Source of the DNA: Boesenbergia rotunda
Lineage: Eukaryota > Streptophyta > Magnoliopsida > Zingiberales > Zingiberaceae
Assembly: GCA_024364735.1 (NCBI GenBank)
Contig: JAGFNQ010001602.1
Location: 1-64,000, forward strand
Direction of reading: 5' to 3'
DNA: 64,000 nucleotides
This document shows, piece after piece, positions 11,965-24,712 of the stretch; positions within the stretch are counted from its first letter, which is position 1, and every line of letters starts with the position of its first letter. The position numbers were made by a program, and so were the translations under genes. Under the pieces are notes generated by a model. It saw only the letters and a list, made by a program, of their open reading frames with translations. It was not told the DNA's origin and searched no databases.

Positions 11965-13669
11965 ATGGCGTTGAGAGAAGGCTTCTCCACCACCCGACCT
12001 CCATTCTTTGATGGCGCCGACTTTCAATATTGGAGATCAAAGATGGAATACTATTTGAAGATGGATATCCACACTTGGTTCGCGGTGAAGGAGGGATTCG
12101 TTCCTCCTAAGGATGACGAAGGCAAAGAACTCGAGTCTTCACGGTGGACTGCGGAACAAACTCGGAAGAGTGAAGCCGACGCGAAGGCGGTTGTCACTCT
12201 ACAATGTGGAATGAACAAAGACCAACTCATCAAGGTTGGTCCTTTCACAAGTGCGAAGGACTTGTGGAACAAACTCATCGAGCTTCATGAAGGCACCCGG
12301 GACTCAAGAATTGCCAAGAGGGACTTGTTCCTCAATCAACTCCAAAATCTCTCCATGAAGGAGAATGAGTCGGTAAGTGAGCTCCATAGCCGGTTCAAGG
12401 AAGTCCTCAATGGACTTCATTCAATTGATGAAAAGGTCGAGAACCGCGACCTTGTGAGGTATGTCTTGAAAGCATTTCCAAGGAATGCTTTGTGGTCATC
12501 CATGGTGGATGCCTACAAAGTATCCAAGGATTATCTATTGTAAGTTAGATGACTTATTTTGTGAGATGGAATTGCATGAAATGGCTAACAAAGGCCCCAA
12601 GGAGAAGGGGATTGCCTTAGTTGCAGGGGACCGAGCCACTAAGAAGAAGAAGGAGAAGAAGAAGGAGAAGGAGGTCTCATCATCTTCATCTTCTTCCGAA
12701 TCCGAATCCAATTCCGAGGAAGATGGCAGCGGCTCCTCTTCATCCGAAATGGCCAACTTTGTGAGGAGGATGATGCGAAGGGACCGACGTTTCAAAAGTA
12801 GAGGTAACACTAGTGAATCCAAACTTGATAAGAATAATGCATCTTGCTTTGAGTGTGGTAGGAAAGGGCATTTCAAGAATGAATGTCCGAAGCTTAAGAA
12901 GAAGGAGGAGAAATCCAAAAGAAAAGAAGAGAATCCAAGAAGAAGAAGAAAGCTTTGAAGGCCTCTTGGGATGAGTCATCTTCTAGCTCATCCGATGAGA
13001 GAAGGAGGAGAAGAGCACAAGGCAAGTGGCACTCATGGCTCTTGGAGAGGAGAGCAGTGATGAATCTTCAAGCTCCTCAAACGCGGCTTCATCATCTTCG
13101 GATGATGAAGAGGTAACTTCTCCCGAGCTTGAAAAATGTTATAGAGCAATTGCATGTTTAACTAGTATGCTTAAGAAATCCAAAAATAAAGTTAAAGCAT
13201 TGCAATTAGAAATTGATCAATTGAAGCATCTAGGATGATAACATTGATGACTTGCATGTTGAATTACTAGAAGATGAAATTAAATCGTTGAAACATGAGA
13301 TTGTAAGCTTGAAATCCTCTAAGGTTGAGGAAATCAGTGATTTGCATGATAACTTGTTAGTAGAGGAAAACCAATCGTTGAAGAGTGAAGTTGAGAAGCT
13401 CAAGAATATTCTTGGGAAATTCTCAAATAGCTCTAAGACCCTAGATATGATCTTAAATGCCCAAAGAGCGGTTTACAATAGGGCCGGTATTGGTTACCGT
13501 CCTAAGAACCCTCATTTGTGTCTCTCATGTCTAGGACTGACATGAGACAATCTAGGACACCCAAACTCAAAAGAAAGTTGTCAAGGCATGGGTGCCTAAG
13601 TCATGTTTAGTTGATGCTTTAGGTCCCAAGGTTTGGGTACCTAAGACTTCTATTTTTCGAATTGTGTAG
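11965..13669 (+). pseudogene. gag: gag of element A copy 2 (frameshifted)
   Basis: Near-identical to copy 1: DUF4219-type start, UBN2 region, Lys/Ser linker, zinc knuckle CFECGRKGHFKNEC (about 12844-12885), coiled-coil tail. It is intact where copy 1 breaks near 1978 (GTGAGGTATGTC here) but has its own losses near 12531 (GATTATCTATTGTAAG versus GACTTATCTATTGTTAAG), 12930, 12999, 13226 and 13505. It ends at UAG 13667-13669 in frame with pol, as in copy 1. Confidence 0.9.
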
Positions 13670-16600
13670 GTTATGATTGAGGGGGAGCATCTATCAACTT
13701 GGTTCGTTGATAGTGGATGCTCCAAACACATGACCGGGGATAGATCATTGTTTACCACATTTCACAAGAAGAGTAGAGGTAATGTATCATTTGGTAACAA
13801 TGGTAGTCTTAAGGTCATAGGAATAGGAGACATTCAAATATCCGAATGTCTTAGAATCTCAAATGTCCTTCTAGTCAAGGGGATGAAGTTTAATCTCCTA
13901 AGTGTCAGTCAATTGTGTGACACGGGTTACACAATTGACTTCCAACCAAGTCAATGTCTAGTTAGACAAAATGACACCTTGGACACGGTACTAGTAGGAG
14001 CAAGAGTAGACAATATTTATCAAGTTTCATTTAAAAGTGCTACTAATGCTTTTGCTAAGTGTTTCATGTCAAAAGAAGAAGAGTCCACTCTTTGGCACCG
14101 GAGGCTAGCACATGTGAACATGAAGAACATCCGGAAGTTGGCCACCAAGGGACTAGTTCGAGGCTTACCGAGCATCAAGTATGAAAAAGACAAATTATGT
14201 GATGCATGTCAAATGGGTAAGCAAACAAAATCTGCACATAAAGGTAAAAGCACTGTAAGTACTTCCAATGCTTTAGATTTACTTCACATGGATCTATTTG
14301 ATTGTAGTACCATCATATCATTGAATGGAAGTAGATATTGCTTTGTTATCATTGATGATTTCACTAGATATACATGGACTTACTTTTTAAAATATAAGGA
14401 CCAAACCTTAGATATTTTCATTTCTTTTTGTAGAAGAGTTGAAAATGAGAAATCATTAACAATTAAGACAATTAGAAGTGATCATGGAGGTGAATTCCAA
14501 AACAAAGGTTTTTAGAATTTTGTCAAGACAAAGGTTATAACATGAGTTCTCTACTCCTAGAACACCACAACAAAATGGTGTTGTAGAGAGGAAGAACCGT
14601 GCTCTTCAAGAGGCTGCACGAAGCATGCTTAATGAGTACTCACTCCCGAGTTACTTATGGGCTGAAGCTGTAAATACAGCTTGCTATGTGCAAAATCGAG
14701 TTCTCATCCATAGGTTTTTAGGAAAGACTCCCCATGAACTTTGGTTTGGGAAACCACCTACGGTTAAACACCTTAGGGTGTTTGGTTGTAAGGTGTTCAT
14801 CCTAAACACCAAGGATCACCTTGGAAAGTTCACGGCAAAGGCTGATGAAGGGATACTAGTCGGGTACTCCCTCGTTAGTAAAGCCTACCGAGTCTACAAC
14901 AAGAAAACTAGATTAGTTGAAGAGTCTTCTGATGTGGTTTTTGAAGAAATTCCGAAATCAATTGACCAATCAGAAAACGTAGAAGGAGTTCAACTCGAAC
15001 TAAGGAGACTTAGTTTGAAAGAAACTCCAAGTGTTGTTGATGGTGATGAGTCTGATGACGGTGAGCCTAGACAACCCATTGATCAGCCGGATCCTGAGGC
15101 TGAACTTGTGTCTAGTGAACCCGTTCAAGAAGCACCACCAACACCAAGGCAAACTAGATTAGCCTCTAGTCATCCCCAAGACCAAATTGTTGGAGACATC
15201 CATCAAGGGGTTAGGACTAGATCATTCTTCCGGAATGAGGCTAATGAAGTTGCTCTAATTTCCGAAATTGAACCTAGAAAAATTGATGAAGCATTAAATG
15301 ATCCTGATTGGATTATCGCAATGCAAGATGAACTAGGTCAATTTGAGAGGAGTCAGGTTTGGGACTTAGTCCCTAGACCTAAGAGGACAACCATTATTGG
15401 AACCAAATGGGTCTTCAAGAACAAATTGAACCACAAGGGAGAAATCATTAGAAACAAGGCACGCTTGGTAGCCAAGGGCTACAGTCAAGTTGAAGGCCTT
15501 GATTATGATGAGACTTATGCTCCCGTGGCACGATTAGAGTCCATCCGATTGATGCTTGCATTTGCAGCACATCGTGGCTTCAAATTATTTCAAATGGATG
15601 TCAAATCGGCCTTCCTAAATGGTTTGATTAGGGAAGAGGTCTATGTCGAACAACCTCCGGGGTTTGAGAGTACCGAATATCCAAACCACGTGTTCAAGCT
15701 CAAAAAGGCACTTTATGGCCTTAAACAAGCACCCCGGGCTTGGTATGAGCGGTTGTCGACATTCTTAATTGAAAAGGGCTTCGTTAGAGGTCAAATAGAC
15801 CCTACACTATTTCTACGAAGAGATGGTGACAATATATTTGTAGCCCAAGTATATGTCGATGACATAATTTGTGGCTCAAACAATAAGGGCTATTTAAATG
15901 AGTTCATTGGACACATGGAGAGTGAGTTTGAAATGAGTCTAGTGGGAGAGTTGACTTTCTTCCTTGGACTTGAAATCAAGCAAACTCGCGATGGTATCCA
16001 TGTGCACCAATCAAAATATACACATGAAATGCTTCGAAAATTCAATATGAGTGATTCGAAAGAGGTAACCACTCCCATGGCTACAAACACAAGATTAGAC
16101 AATGATGAGAGTGGTAAACCCGTTGATCTAACTCAATATCGAAGCATGATAGGCAGTTTGTTATACCTCACAGCTAGTCGACCAGATATCCTATTTGCTG
16201 TGGGTATGTGCGCTAGGTATCAAGTATGTGCCAAGGAATCTCACCTAATTGCTGTTAAGCGAATTTTGAGATATCTCAAGGGCACAATTGGTGTAGGTCT
16301 TTGGTATCCCCGTACCGAATCTTTTGATTTGATGGGCTATACGGATTCCGACTACGCTGGATGTAAGTTGGACCGGAAAAGCACTAGTGGGGGCTGCCAA
16401 TTCTTAGGGTCGTCCTTAGTAAGTTGGTCGAGTCGGAAGCAACATTGTGTTGCTCTTTCCACTACCGAGGCAGAATATATCGCCATGGGAGAGAGTATAT
16501 CGCAATTGTTGTGGATGATTCATACCTTAGAGGACTATGGTTTGAGTTACAAGGGTGTGCAAGTGTTATGTGATAACATTAGCACAATTAACTTAACCAA

Positions 16601-16796
16601 GAATCCAGTCCATCATTCTAGGACAAAACATATTGAAGTAAGACACCACTTCATTAGGGATCATGTAGCTAGGGGGAACATCATACTCTCTCATGTAGAG
16701 TCAAAGTCAAACCTAGCTGACATTTTCACTAAACCACTTCCTGAAAATGAATTTAGTTTCCTAAGACGGGAATTGGGAATGTGTCGCGCTTCATGA
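13670..16796 (+). pseudogene. pol: pol of element A copy 2: PR-INT-RT-RNaseH (frameshifted in INT)
   Basis: 13673-14515 holds the WFVDSG protease site, the GAG-pre-integrase zinc segment (LWHRRLAHVN...CDAC) and the integrase core through RSDHGGEF. Two single-base losses near 14505 and 14541, absent from copy 1, break the frame just before the integrase PQQNGVVER region. From about 14545 to 16796 the frame is open: integrase C-terminus, RT with YVDDIICGS, and complete RNaseH (GYTDSDYAGC, ALSTTEAEYIA, DIFTKPLPE) ending LGMCRAS. This is the best RT-RNaseH reference in the window; copies 1 and 2 break at different places. Confidence 0.94.
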
Positions 16797-17978
16797 TTTT
16801 CGAATTGCCTTCAAAACCCTTCATGATTATTTCAAAACTGTTGGGAACAATTGGGTAACTTTGGGAACATCTCACACAAACTATAAGGTTTAACAAAACG
16901 TTTTTGTTTGCTAGATATGGGGTGAGATGTTAGGATCAACTCAATTTCTCAAAATGTCATTGCATCACTTGAGAAATTAAGTTGACGAGATAATAATCAC
17001 GGTGGTGACCAAGTATGGGGAAAACCAATGCATAACATATGTGTATTTGGTCCTATGATCATACTTGGACATTCCAATCAAGGCAACTTGATTGGAAATT
17101 TGGATTTGGAATCAAAACTTGGTTGAATTTGCTTGAGTTATTATTGATTGAGTTTGACTCCATTTAGATGGGTCAAAGTGTTTGTTGAACCCATAAGGAC
17201 TTTTGATTCTTGTTCAGGGATCAATTTTAGTCATGAGGACTTGTCCAAGTTCGACAAAATCCATCAAATATCGTTTGGAAATTTCAGAAATTCTGAAACT
17301 GAACATTTCAGGTCGTATCAGGAACCCTGATCGGTCACCCGACCGATCAGGTAAAGGGCTGACCGGTCCCTAGACCGATCTGGCCCCTTTCTGTGGTGAT
17401 CGGTCCACAGACCGATCAGAGAGGCAGCAGTGACTCTCCAAACCTTTTGACCAAGGATTCTGAGCCAGCCTGGATCGGTCCCCGGACCGATCTGGCACCC
17501 TGTGGGGATCGGTCCATGGACCGATCAGGGAGCTCAGAGGTTTCTCTCCGGAACCTACTGTTCGTATCCTGATCGGTCACCCGACCGATCAGGAGCGCGT
17601 CTGATCGGTCATCCGACCGATCAGGCCCATGCCAGTCCGATCAGGATGTAGCCTGATCGGTCTGGACGCGATCAGATCGAACGGTGATCCGATCAAACGC
17701 ATTAAATTCCGGTTGGTGGACCGATCCACCAACCGATTAACTTCGCGAAAACCTCTTATCGGCCGAACCCTAGCGCCGAAAACCTCCCACTCGCGCATCC
17801 TTGCTTCATGCGAAATCTCCTCAGTGCCTTCCCCTTGCGAGTGTGTTCTGGTGGCTCTGAGAAGATCTTCCGAGTCCCGTGACGTCTCTCTCTCGGAACA
17901 ACCTTGCGCCCAGTTCTTGCGCCGGGAGTCTTTTCCTGCGCACGTTATCTTCCCCTCAAAACTTCGAGAAACTCTTCA
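16797..17978 (+). other. Non-coding spacer between pol and ORF3, element A copy 2
   Basis: Colinear with 6323-7485: stem-loop at 16868-16929, palindrome array at about 17326-17736, C-rich leader to the ORF3 ATG at 17979. No supported coding frame. Confidence 0.8.
17326..17736 (+). repeat. Internal GATCGGTC/GACCGATC palindrome array, copy 2
   Basis: Same word and layout as 6856-7256, upstream of the second ORF3. Confidence 0.85.
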
Positions 17979-19729
17979 ATGGCACCGAAGTAAGTGTTTG
18001 GATTCGTTTTTTCTTTTCAAAAAGCTCATGAACTATGTGTTGGGAAGCTAATCATGTTCTGGTTTTGCTCTTGTTCTTGCTGTTGTACCGTGATCCTATG
18101 ATCTTGGCCGTGGCCTCCTTTCTCACCATATGATCGAATCCATCTATCTTTTGATTGGGTGTCATCTTATATGATTAAACCTTAAACCAAATGTGTCTTT
18201 TGATCATTGTGTCTGGGTTGTATTCTCTGATTGGGTTCTATCCTCTATGATCAATTCTTGATCATGATCATTGTGTTTCCATCTATGCCCAAATTGATTA
18301 AATCCTGTGTCTGACCAATTAAAATCCTTTAGAAAGTCTTCCAAGGGCAAGGAACCTACTGAGGGCAGCACGAGGGGGAAAGCCCCTTCCTCCTCTGCCC
18401 CTTCTAGAAGGCCACAGCCTTCTTCTAGCTCTCGGTTCCCAAATGCGGCCTGTGAACAGGCTTTTCAAGTAAGGACTTTCAAACTATTACCCTGCAGATC
18501 CATTGATGTTCCCTTCCTGACTGAGTTCTGTCCCTCGTCATGGAGATTGTCACTTACTATAATCTGGGGTTTCTTCTTTCCTTGGAACGGACCATAAACT
18601 ACGACCTCGTCTCTGAATTCTACAACAACCTACAACAAGGTCCACAAGGGGGATTCGAGTTCACTACTCGTGTCGGGAAGATGAACCTCGATTTTCATAC
18701 GAGATTTTGGCAGAGTACTTGGGTGGTCGACGATCACCGAATCTCTATTCAATCTATCCTGAACTTCCTGATCCTCTGCTAGCACCGTTCGCAGATGTTA
18801 CCCCTGACTCTATCTATCAGCACTTCTTCGGTCATCCTCGCCCTGCCGGGCTTGATGAGTTGGGTCCAGTTTTTCCTACTTTTGCAGCCCTCCGCCTTGC
18901 TCCAGCTGACTATGTTCTTTTCAAGATAATCACGAATTGCATCTTACCCATCACTTCCAAGCCGTTGGCCGAGATCCGACCCTATCACTGCCTTATGCTC
19001 TACGGCATGCATCGCCAGATGGACTTTGATATCATGGAGAGCATCTTTCAGTCTATCCTATCCTACCGTGAGCCTAGCCGTCGCACGGTTTATATGCCTT
19101 TTGGTCATATCATCACTGATTGGCTTATGTCCGTCGGTGTTGATGTCACCAAGGGCAGGACCGTGCCCATGGTTAAGCAAGATTGTCGTTTGGGTCGGCG
19201 GGCTTTTGCAAAGTCTGGTATTGTCATTCGTGAGCGCGATGGGGTCTTGGTGTGGAAGGATGGACGCGGACTTGGTGATCTTCCTGGAGGGGCACTACAT
19301 TTTCAGGCACCACACGAGGCTCCTCATGCTGACGCTGAGTATGACGACGAGCCGGAGCCTGATCTGCGCTGGCAGATCTCAGAGCTGGATCAGACGGTAC
19401 AGGAGCTTATTCAGCTAGGGGCGACAGATCGTGAGGAGTTTCGTTCGGACTTTCGCTCCCTAGATTCCCGACTGACCAGGATCGAGACCGAGCTCTCAGG
19501 GACCCGCACACTCCAGCAGACATGGTATGATGAGTGGCGCAGCCACACATTTCCGGAGGTGCACCTTCTTCGAGTACTGCACCAGGGTCCCTGGCTCCTA
19601 CTGACACCACGATGGATGATCTCGTGGATGATGACGACCCTCCAGCGGATGTTTGAGCTTCGCTATATCCTACCTTTCTCTTTGGATGATTTCCTGTGTT
19701 GTATGACTTTTGAGCTGTATGCTCTGTGA
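17979..19729 (+). pseudogene. ORF3 of element A copy 2, spliced, putative plant transposon protein type
   Basis: Exon 1 is 17979-17989 (ATG GCA CCG AA) before GTAAGT; the intron is 17990-18332 ending CCTTTAG; exon 2 is 18333-19729, about 468 codons in total. The join is in frame (phase 2) and gives MAPK followed by KSSKGKE. Exon 2 shifts frame near 18535 and near 18705. Recognisable parts are LVSEFYNN, GKMNLDF..LAEYLGGRR, YVLFKIITNCILP, YMPFGHIITDWL and a C-terminal coiled coil (about 19375-19520). The last residues DDFLCCMTFELYAL match copy 1, but most of the exon is strongly diverged from copy 1 while the flanks are nearly the same. No catalytic motif is recognised. Confidence 0.72.
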
Positions 19730-20268
19730 CTTGATTGTTGTGGCCTTGTGCCACACGTATTTTGCTACTTGTCTGGATGACTTATGTTTTGACTTGTCTG
19801 ACTTTGCTTCACATGCTTATCTGATATTAGTATATCTATTGTTGATGCCATGAGTTTTATTTGCATGTTTGCTCAATTGCCATGTTCATGCTTACCATGC
19901 CATGTCTACTTGATACTTATGAATATTATGGCATGTCTTGCGAGTTTATACTTCAGACTCATATGATGCATGTGATTGCTATGTCTTGCTATACATTTTC
20001 ACATGTGTTCGTATAGTTATCCATCAATCTATCACATCTTTGTTGAGTTGGGATACGTCTAGGATTGAGGGAGAGTTTGTTTTAATCTTAACAGTCCTTC
20101 TTGCCCCTTTTCGGTGTTCGACAAAGGAGGAGAGTGTGGATTGGTTAAGTTTAGAATGATCATGTTGTAGGGGGAGGATCTGGATTCCCCTATGATTCTA
20201 AATTTGGAAATTTGATTGAGAATCCCTAAACTTAAAATCGGGTTGTCAAACAATAAAAAAGGGGAGAT
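19730..20268 (+). other. 3' untranslated tail and polypurine tract, element A copy 2
   Basis: Colinear with 9123-9658. It ends in AAAAAAGGGGAGA before the LTR. No gene seen. Confidence 0.85.
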
Positions 20269-22516
20269 TGTTGATGCAGTCTAGCCCTGATTGTTGTTTT
20301 GGTGTTGACAACGATTTTAGTTTAGGTTGATGATTATGATTAAGTCCTGATCGAGGATTAGGCATGATATGGAGGATTCTAGCCTGGAGGGCTAGGTGTT
20401 GGAAAAATCCTAACCTGGAGGGTTAGGTGTGAAAAATCCTAGCTTGGAGGGCTAGGTCTTGGAAAAGTCCTGATTCGGAAGAGTTGGGTGAAAAGTCCTA
20501 GCTTGGAGGGCTAGGTGAAAAGTCTTAACTTGGAGGGTTAGGTGCAAATTCCCATCCTGGAGAATTAGGTAATAAAGTCCTGGCTTGGAGGGTCAGGTGC
20601 CTAGCTTGGAGGGCTAGGTTGGATGAGTTTCTAACTCGGAAGGTTTGGGTGAAAAGTCCTAGCTTGGAGGGCTAGGTGAAAAGTCCTAGCTTGGAGGGCT
20701 AGGTGAAAAGTCCTAACTTGAGGGTTAGGTGCAAATTCCCAACTTGGAGAGTTAGATGGAAAATCCTTAGCTTGGAGGGCTAAGGTGGATGGAAACTTAG
20801 CTTGGAGGGCTAAGTTTGAGTCCCTGGATCGGTCTGGTGATCGATCAGGGATTCTGGCACGCTGCTCCTTCGTGGATCGGTCTGGTGACCGATCCAGCGA
20901 TGACTGATCGGTCGGGTGACCGATCAGGGAGCACACAGTCAGGTTGGGAACCTACTGTGCTGCTCCTGATCGATCTGGTGACCGATCAGGGAGTATGCGT
21001 TTCACCCATTGACTGGCTCCTGATCGGTCTGGTGACCGATCAGGGAGCGAGCAGTGAGGTTGAGTTCCCTTGCTGAACTGCTCCTGATCGGTCAGATGAC
21101 CGATCAGGATCACTGTGCAGATCGTTCTGGTGAACGATCCAGCTTCGCGGGCTTCTCACTAAGATCGATCAGGACAGTTCCTGATCGGTCTGGTGATGAC
21201 CTGATCGGACTGCTGACCGATCAGGTGACACCCTGATCGGTCAGTTGACCGATCAGAAGGATTAGCCTGCGAAACTCAGAAATCGCCCAATATAAGGGTG
21301 GATCGGTCCGGTGAACGATCCACGACCTGGGATCGGTCTGGTGATTGGTCCGGGAGAATCTCAAAGAAATCGCGATCTCTGATTGATCGTTGGGGATCGA
21401 TCAGGACGTATCCTGATCAGTCTGGAACCAGCCTGATCGGTCTGGTGACCGATCAGGAGGCTCTCTGATCGGTCGGGTGACCGATCACTTTAATTCAAAA
21501 TGCACTGTCAGACGCTCTGATCGCGTCTGACCATATCCGATTCGCTGCTGTTTATCTCTGATATTTGATTTACTGCGTGATTTGCTGCTCTAACAGTCTG
21601 ATTAAGTTGCAGGTGACAGGGAAGGATTCAAACACTCAAGGAGAAGTCAAAGAGGGCTTTCCTTGGAGCAGGTTTGTCCATTTCTCAACTCAGGTTGCAA
21701 CGGCTGGAGCTGCAGGACTGAAGCCGCTGACTGAAGCTTGGCTGAGGGAGCTCAGGAAGTTCAGTTAGGGTTCAGTGTAGCTGGCGTTGGCAGTGAGGCA
21801 GCTGGAGGCTGCTGGAGATGAGGTCACTTGTTGCTTAGCGGAGAAACAAAAGGAACGAGAGACAGCTTCGGTGAAGTAGAGTTCGACAGTTCTTCAGCTT
21901 GTGCTCTTGAGTTCCAGTGCTTTGAGTTCTCCACATTAAGCTTGCTGTGTTCTTGAGGTTTCCATCATTCTAAGCAAGCGATCGAAAAGCAATCATCCTT
22001 TACTTGAGCCTTGAAGGAGGGAACAAGGAGCTTGGAGTCCGACAGTGGGAAGACACGAAGAGGGTTCTTGCGTGAGATCGCCACTGGGTGGAGCTCAGGG
22101 AAGCTTGCTGTGTTCTTGTCCTTGCTAAGTGTTTGAGTAAGATCCTTCTTGTTGTTTCTTTGTGCTTAATCTATATACTTGTTTGAAACACACTGTGGAG
22201 AGGTTTCTCCACCGAGAAGGAGGTTGCTGAATTATCCGGTGTTAACCGGGGCTTGATCTGCCGACGATCAAGGGATCACCCACCTTAAGGGCACGCCAAG
22301 GAGTAGGAGCAAGTTATCCCCGAACCTTGTAAAATCTCCTTGTTAGCGATCTTGCTAATCTTGCTAGTTAGTTTTCGGTTTTAGTTTCTGCACATCCTGT
22401 TTTCCATACATCCGTTGTGCTACTAACAACTTCGAGTACAGAAATTGCTAACACTTCAAAGGAAAAGTGATTGGCTATATTCACCCGCCCCTCCTCTAGC
22501 CATCTCGTCACCAACA
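20269..22516 (+). repeat. LTR3 of element A
   Basis: 2248 bp, TGTTGATGCAG...CCAACA, with U3 hairpin array (20364-20815), palindrome array (20822-21485) and TATA-like TATAAG (21291-21296). It is followed by GTGGAGTTAGTG, not a primer site, so this is the 3' end of the dimer. Confidence 0.95.
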
Positions 22517-23250
22517 GTGGAGTTAGTGTTTAACTTAACTTGTGGCTATGGGGGATTGAAAATTATGTGGAGGGAATAGGTTAAGGGGGAGAATGCATGT
22601 TTATGCTGCTTACTATGTCTTTAATTTTCATTTGTTATTGTTGTTTTTGCACCTAACTTAAACATGTTGCCACATATCAAAATGGGGAGATTGTTGGGGC
22701 AATCGACCCAAGTTTGATCAGGTAGATCATGGGTTTTGATGTGTGTGTCAATATATTTGTGTTAGGGTTTCGTGTTGATCTAATATATGTATGTGAGTGT
22801 GCAAGTTTGCAGGATACACATTGACTTAATTGGATGTCTTCGGGACCGGTAAAGGATGCCATGGGAGACAAGTTATGGACTTACATGCATCCGAGGGACC
22901 ATGGACAAAGCAGGGACGATGAGCCAAGAGAAGCGGACTTCGAGGCGTGAAGGGTGGCATGGGAGATATGCCGCGGGCTTGGATGCATCCGAGGGACGAG
23001 ATCCAAAGTCGAAGAGGGCTTGAAGGCGACAGATCAAGGCTGCTGAAGGAAGAGTCAACTGAGTCGTTAGGATTCAAGTGCTGAGAGAATTGTACTCGGG
23101 AAGGGAAATCCTAGGGTTCGAGTGCTGAGAGAATTGTACTCGGGAAGGGAAACCTTAGGTGGCAGTCGACTGGTGCTTGATCAATCGATTGAGGTAGAGT
23201 ACAGAGAGATCAGTTGACTGATGCAGTCGACTGGGCAGACGACTAGTGTT

Positions 23251-24698
23251 TGTTGGTGCAGACAGCACCCAAGTCGAACTTGTGTTTTGATAAATGGCAA
23301 AGGGTTCAAAAGTTAAGATATTGTGTTTATCTAACATGCTACTTGAGTGTGCAGATTGAAGCCCTAGCAAAGGATTGCTAGGCACCTAGCGAAGGACTGC
23401 TAGGCACTGAAACCCTAAGTCCTGGCGACGGGCTGCTGGGCACCTAGCGAAGGGCTGCTAAGAGTAGAAGACCTAGCGAAGAATTGCTAGGCACCAAGCG
23501 AAGGACTGCTTGGAACCGAAGACCTAGCGAAGGACAGCTGGGCACCTAGCGAAGGACTGCTAGGAGACGAAGACCTCGCGAAGGATTGCTAGGCACCAGG
23601 CGAAGGATTGCTTGGTAACGAAGACCTGACGAAGGACTGCTAGGCACCTGGCGAAGGAATGCTGGGCAAAAGTCGAACCGGAGGAGCCGGTTGGCAACAA
23701 GTAAATTCTCCTGAGAGGAGTAGGTGAGGATGCGTTCCCCGTCGAGGGAACAGTAGGCGTCGGTTCGACCTAGGGCTCCATTTAGGAGACACAAAGTCAG
23801 AACCAAGACAGCTACGGCTGTAAGACTCACTAACATACTTGCTTTATCATGTTTGGTACTAACCGTGGATGCATGACCGAAGGAACGAGTGCTGCAGCTC
23901 AGAACGCCTCAAAGGAGAGAGGCAGCAGCTGGGTTGGGCGCCCGGAAGGTCCCGGGCGCCCTAGGTAAAAGCCAAACAAGAGTTGAGCAAGAGAACACTT
24001 CGAAAGCTCACTGGGCGGGGCGACCCCATGCTCCCGGGCGCCCCCGTGCTCCCGGGCGCCCCGGATGCTCCGGGCGCCCCGGGCTAAAGCCAACGAAGAG
24101 GATAGAGTTTAACTCAGCGAGAAGCCAGCAGACTGAGTCAACCCGGTTGCCCCCTGCGTCCCGAGCGCCCCCAGTCAAACCTCAGCCCGATCCTTGAGGG
24201 ATAAAGGCTAACCGAGATTGTTGCGGATCGAAGGCCACGTAGAGGGCGCCCCCAACGTCCAGGGTGCCCCTAGGACTGCTATAAATAGCCCTCGACCCCC
24301 AAGGCTTCAAAACACCTTCTTCCAACGACACTACGCTCTTCGACTCAAGCGCTCTGCTCCGGAAATCTTCCATCTCGAAAGTGAAGCGCCGACGACGACC
24401 CTCTGCTCAGAAGTACAATCTACTACGGGCGTCGGTAACGAAAGAGCTTAAGTTTTAATTTACTGTACTACAACTGTAATCTTTCTGTAAACTTTTTGCG
24501 CACATATAGAATTGCCCCCAGTAAACGGTCAACGACCGTGGGCCTTGGAGTAGGAGCCGACCGCGACTCCGAACCAAGTAAATCCTTGTGTTCGTGTTTG
24601 TGTTTGTGTTTTTAATTTCCGCTGCTCATTCTTTTAAAACTATATCCGAAACGTTTTACGATATTCACCCCCCCTCTATCGTTCTTCTCGATCCAACA
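23251..24698 (+). repeat. 5' LTR of element B
   Basis: The U3 tandem hairpin array has units CCTAGCGAAGGACTGCTAGG (about 23345-23680). A GGGCGCCC palindrome array spans about 23936-24268, directly upstream of TATA box CTATAAATAG (24279-24288). The C-tract of U5 is near 24667. Confidence 0.93.
24279..24288 (+). promoter_or_regulatory. TATA box in the 5' LTR of element B
   Basis: CTATAAATAG directly after the GGGCGCCC array, repeated in the 3' LTR at 31635-31644. Confidence 0.7.
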
Positions 24699-24700
24699 AG

Positions 24701-24712
24701 TGGTATCAGAGC
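24701..24712 (+). other. Primer binding site, element B
   Basis: TGGTATCAGAGC two bases after the LTR end. Confidence 0.93.

Larger units (their letters stand above)
1..22516 (+). mobile_element. Element A: tandem dimer of a Ty1/copia retrotransposon (3 LTRs, 2 internal regions)
   Basis: Order seen: partial LTR (1-1429), internal 1 (1430-9658), full LTR (9659-11906), internal 2 (11907-20268), full LTR (20269-22516). LTRs start TGTTGATGCAG and end CCAACA. A primer site TGGTATCAGAGC follows LTR1 and LTR2 but not LTR3, and a purine tract precedes LTR2 and LTR3, so the middle LTR serves both units. Domain order gag-PR-INT-RT-RNaseH is Ty1/copia; an extra ORF lies between pol and the 3' LTR. The sequence after LTR3 is the internal 3' end of element C, so A is inserted in C. 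The left end is outside the window, so the target duplication cannot be checked. Confidence 0.93.

Noticed and set aside
23546..24451. Frames inside the LTRs of B (also 30921-31807)
   Set aside because: They come from the hairpin and GGGCGCCC arrays and the leader; they span the TATA box and have no domain.
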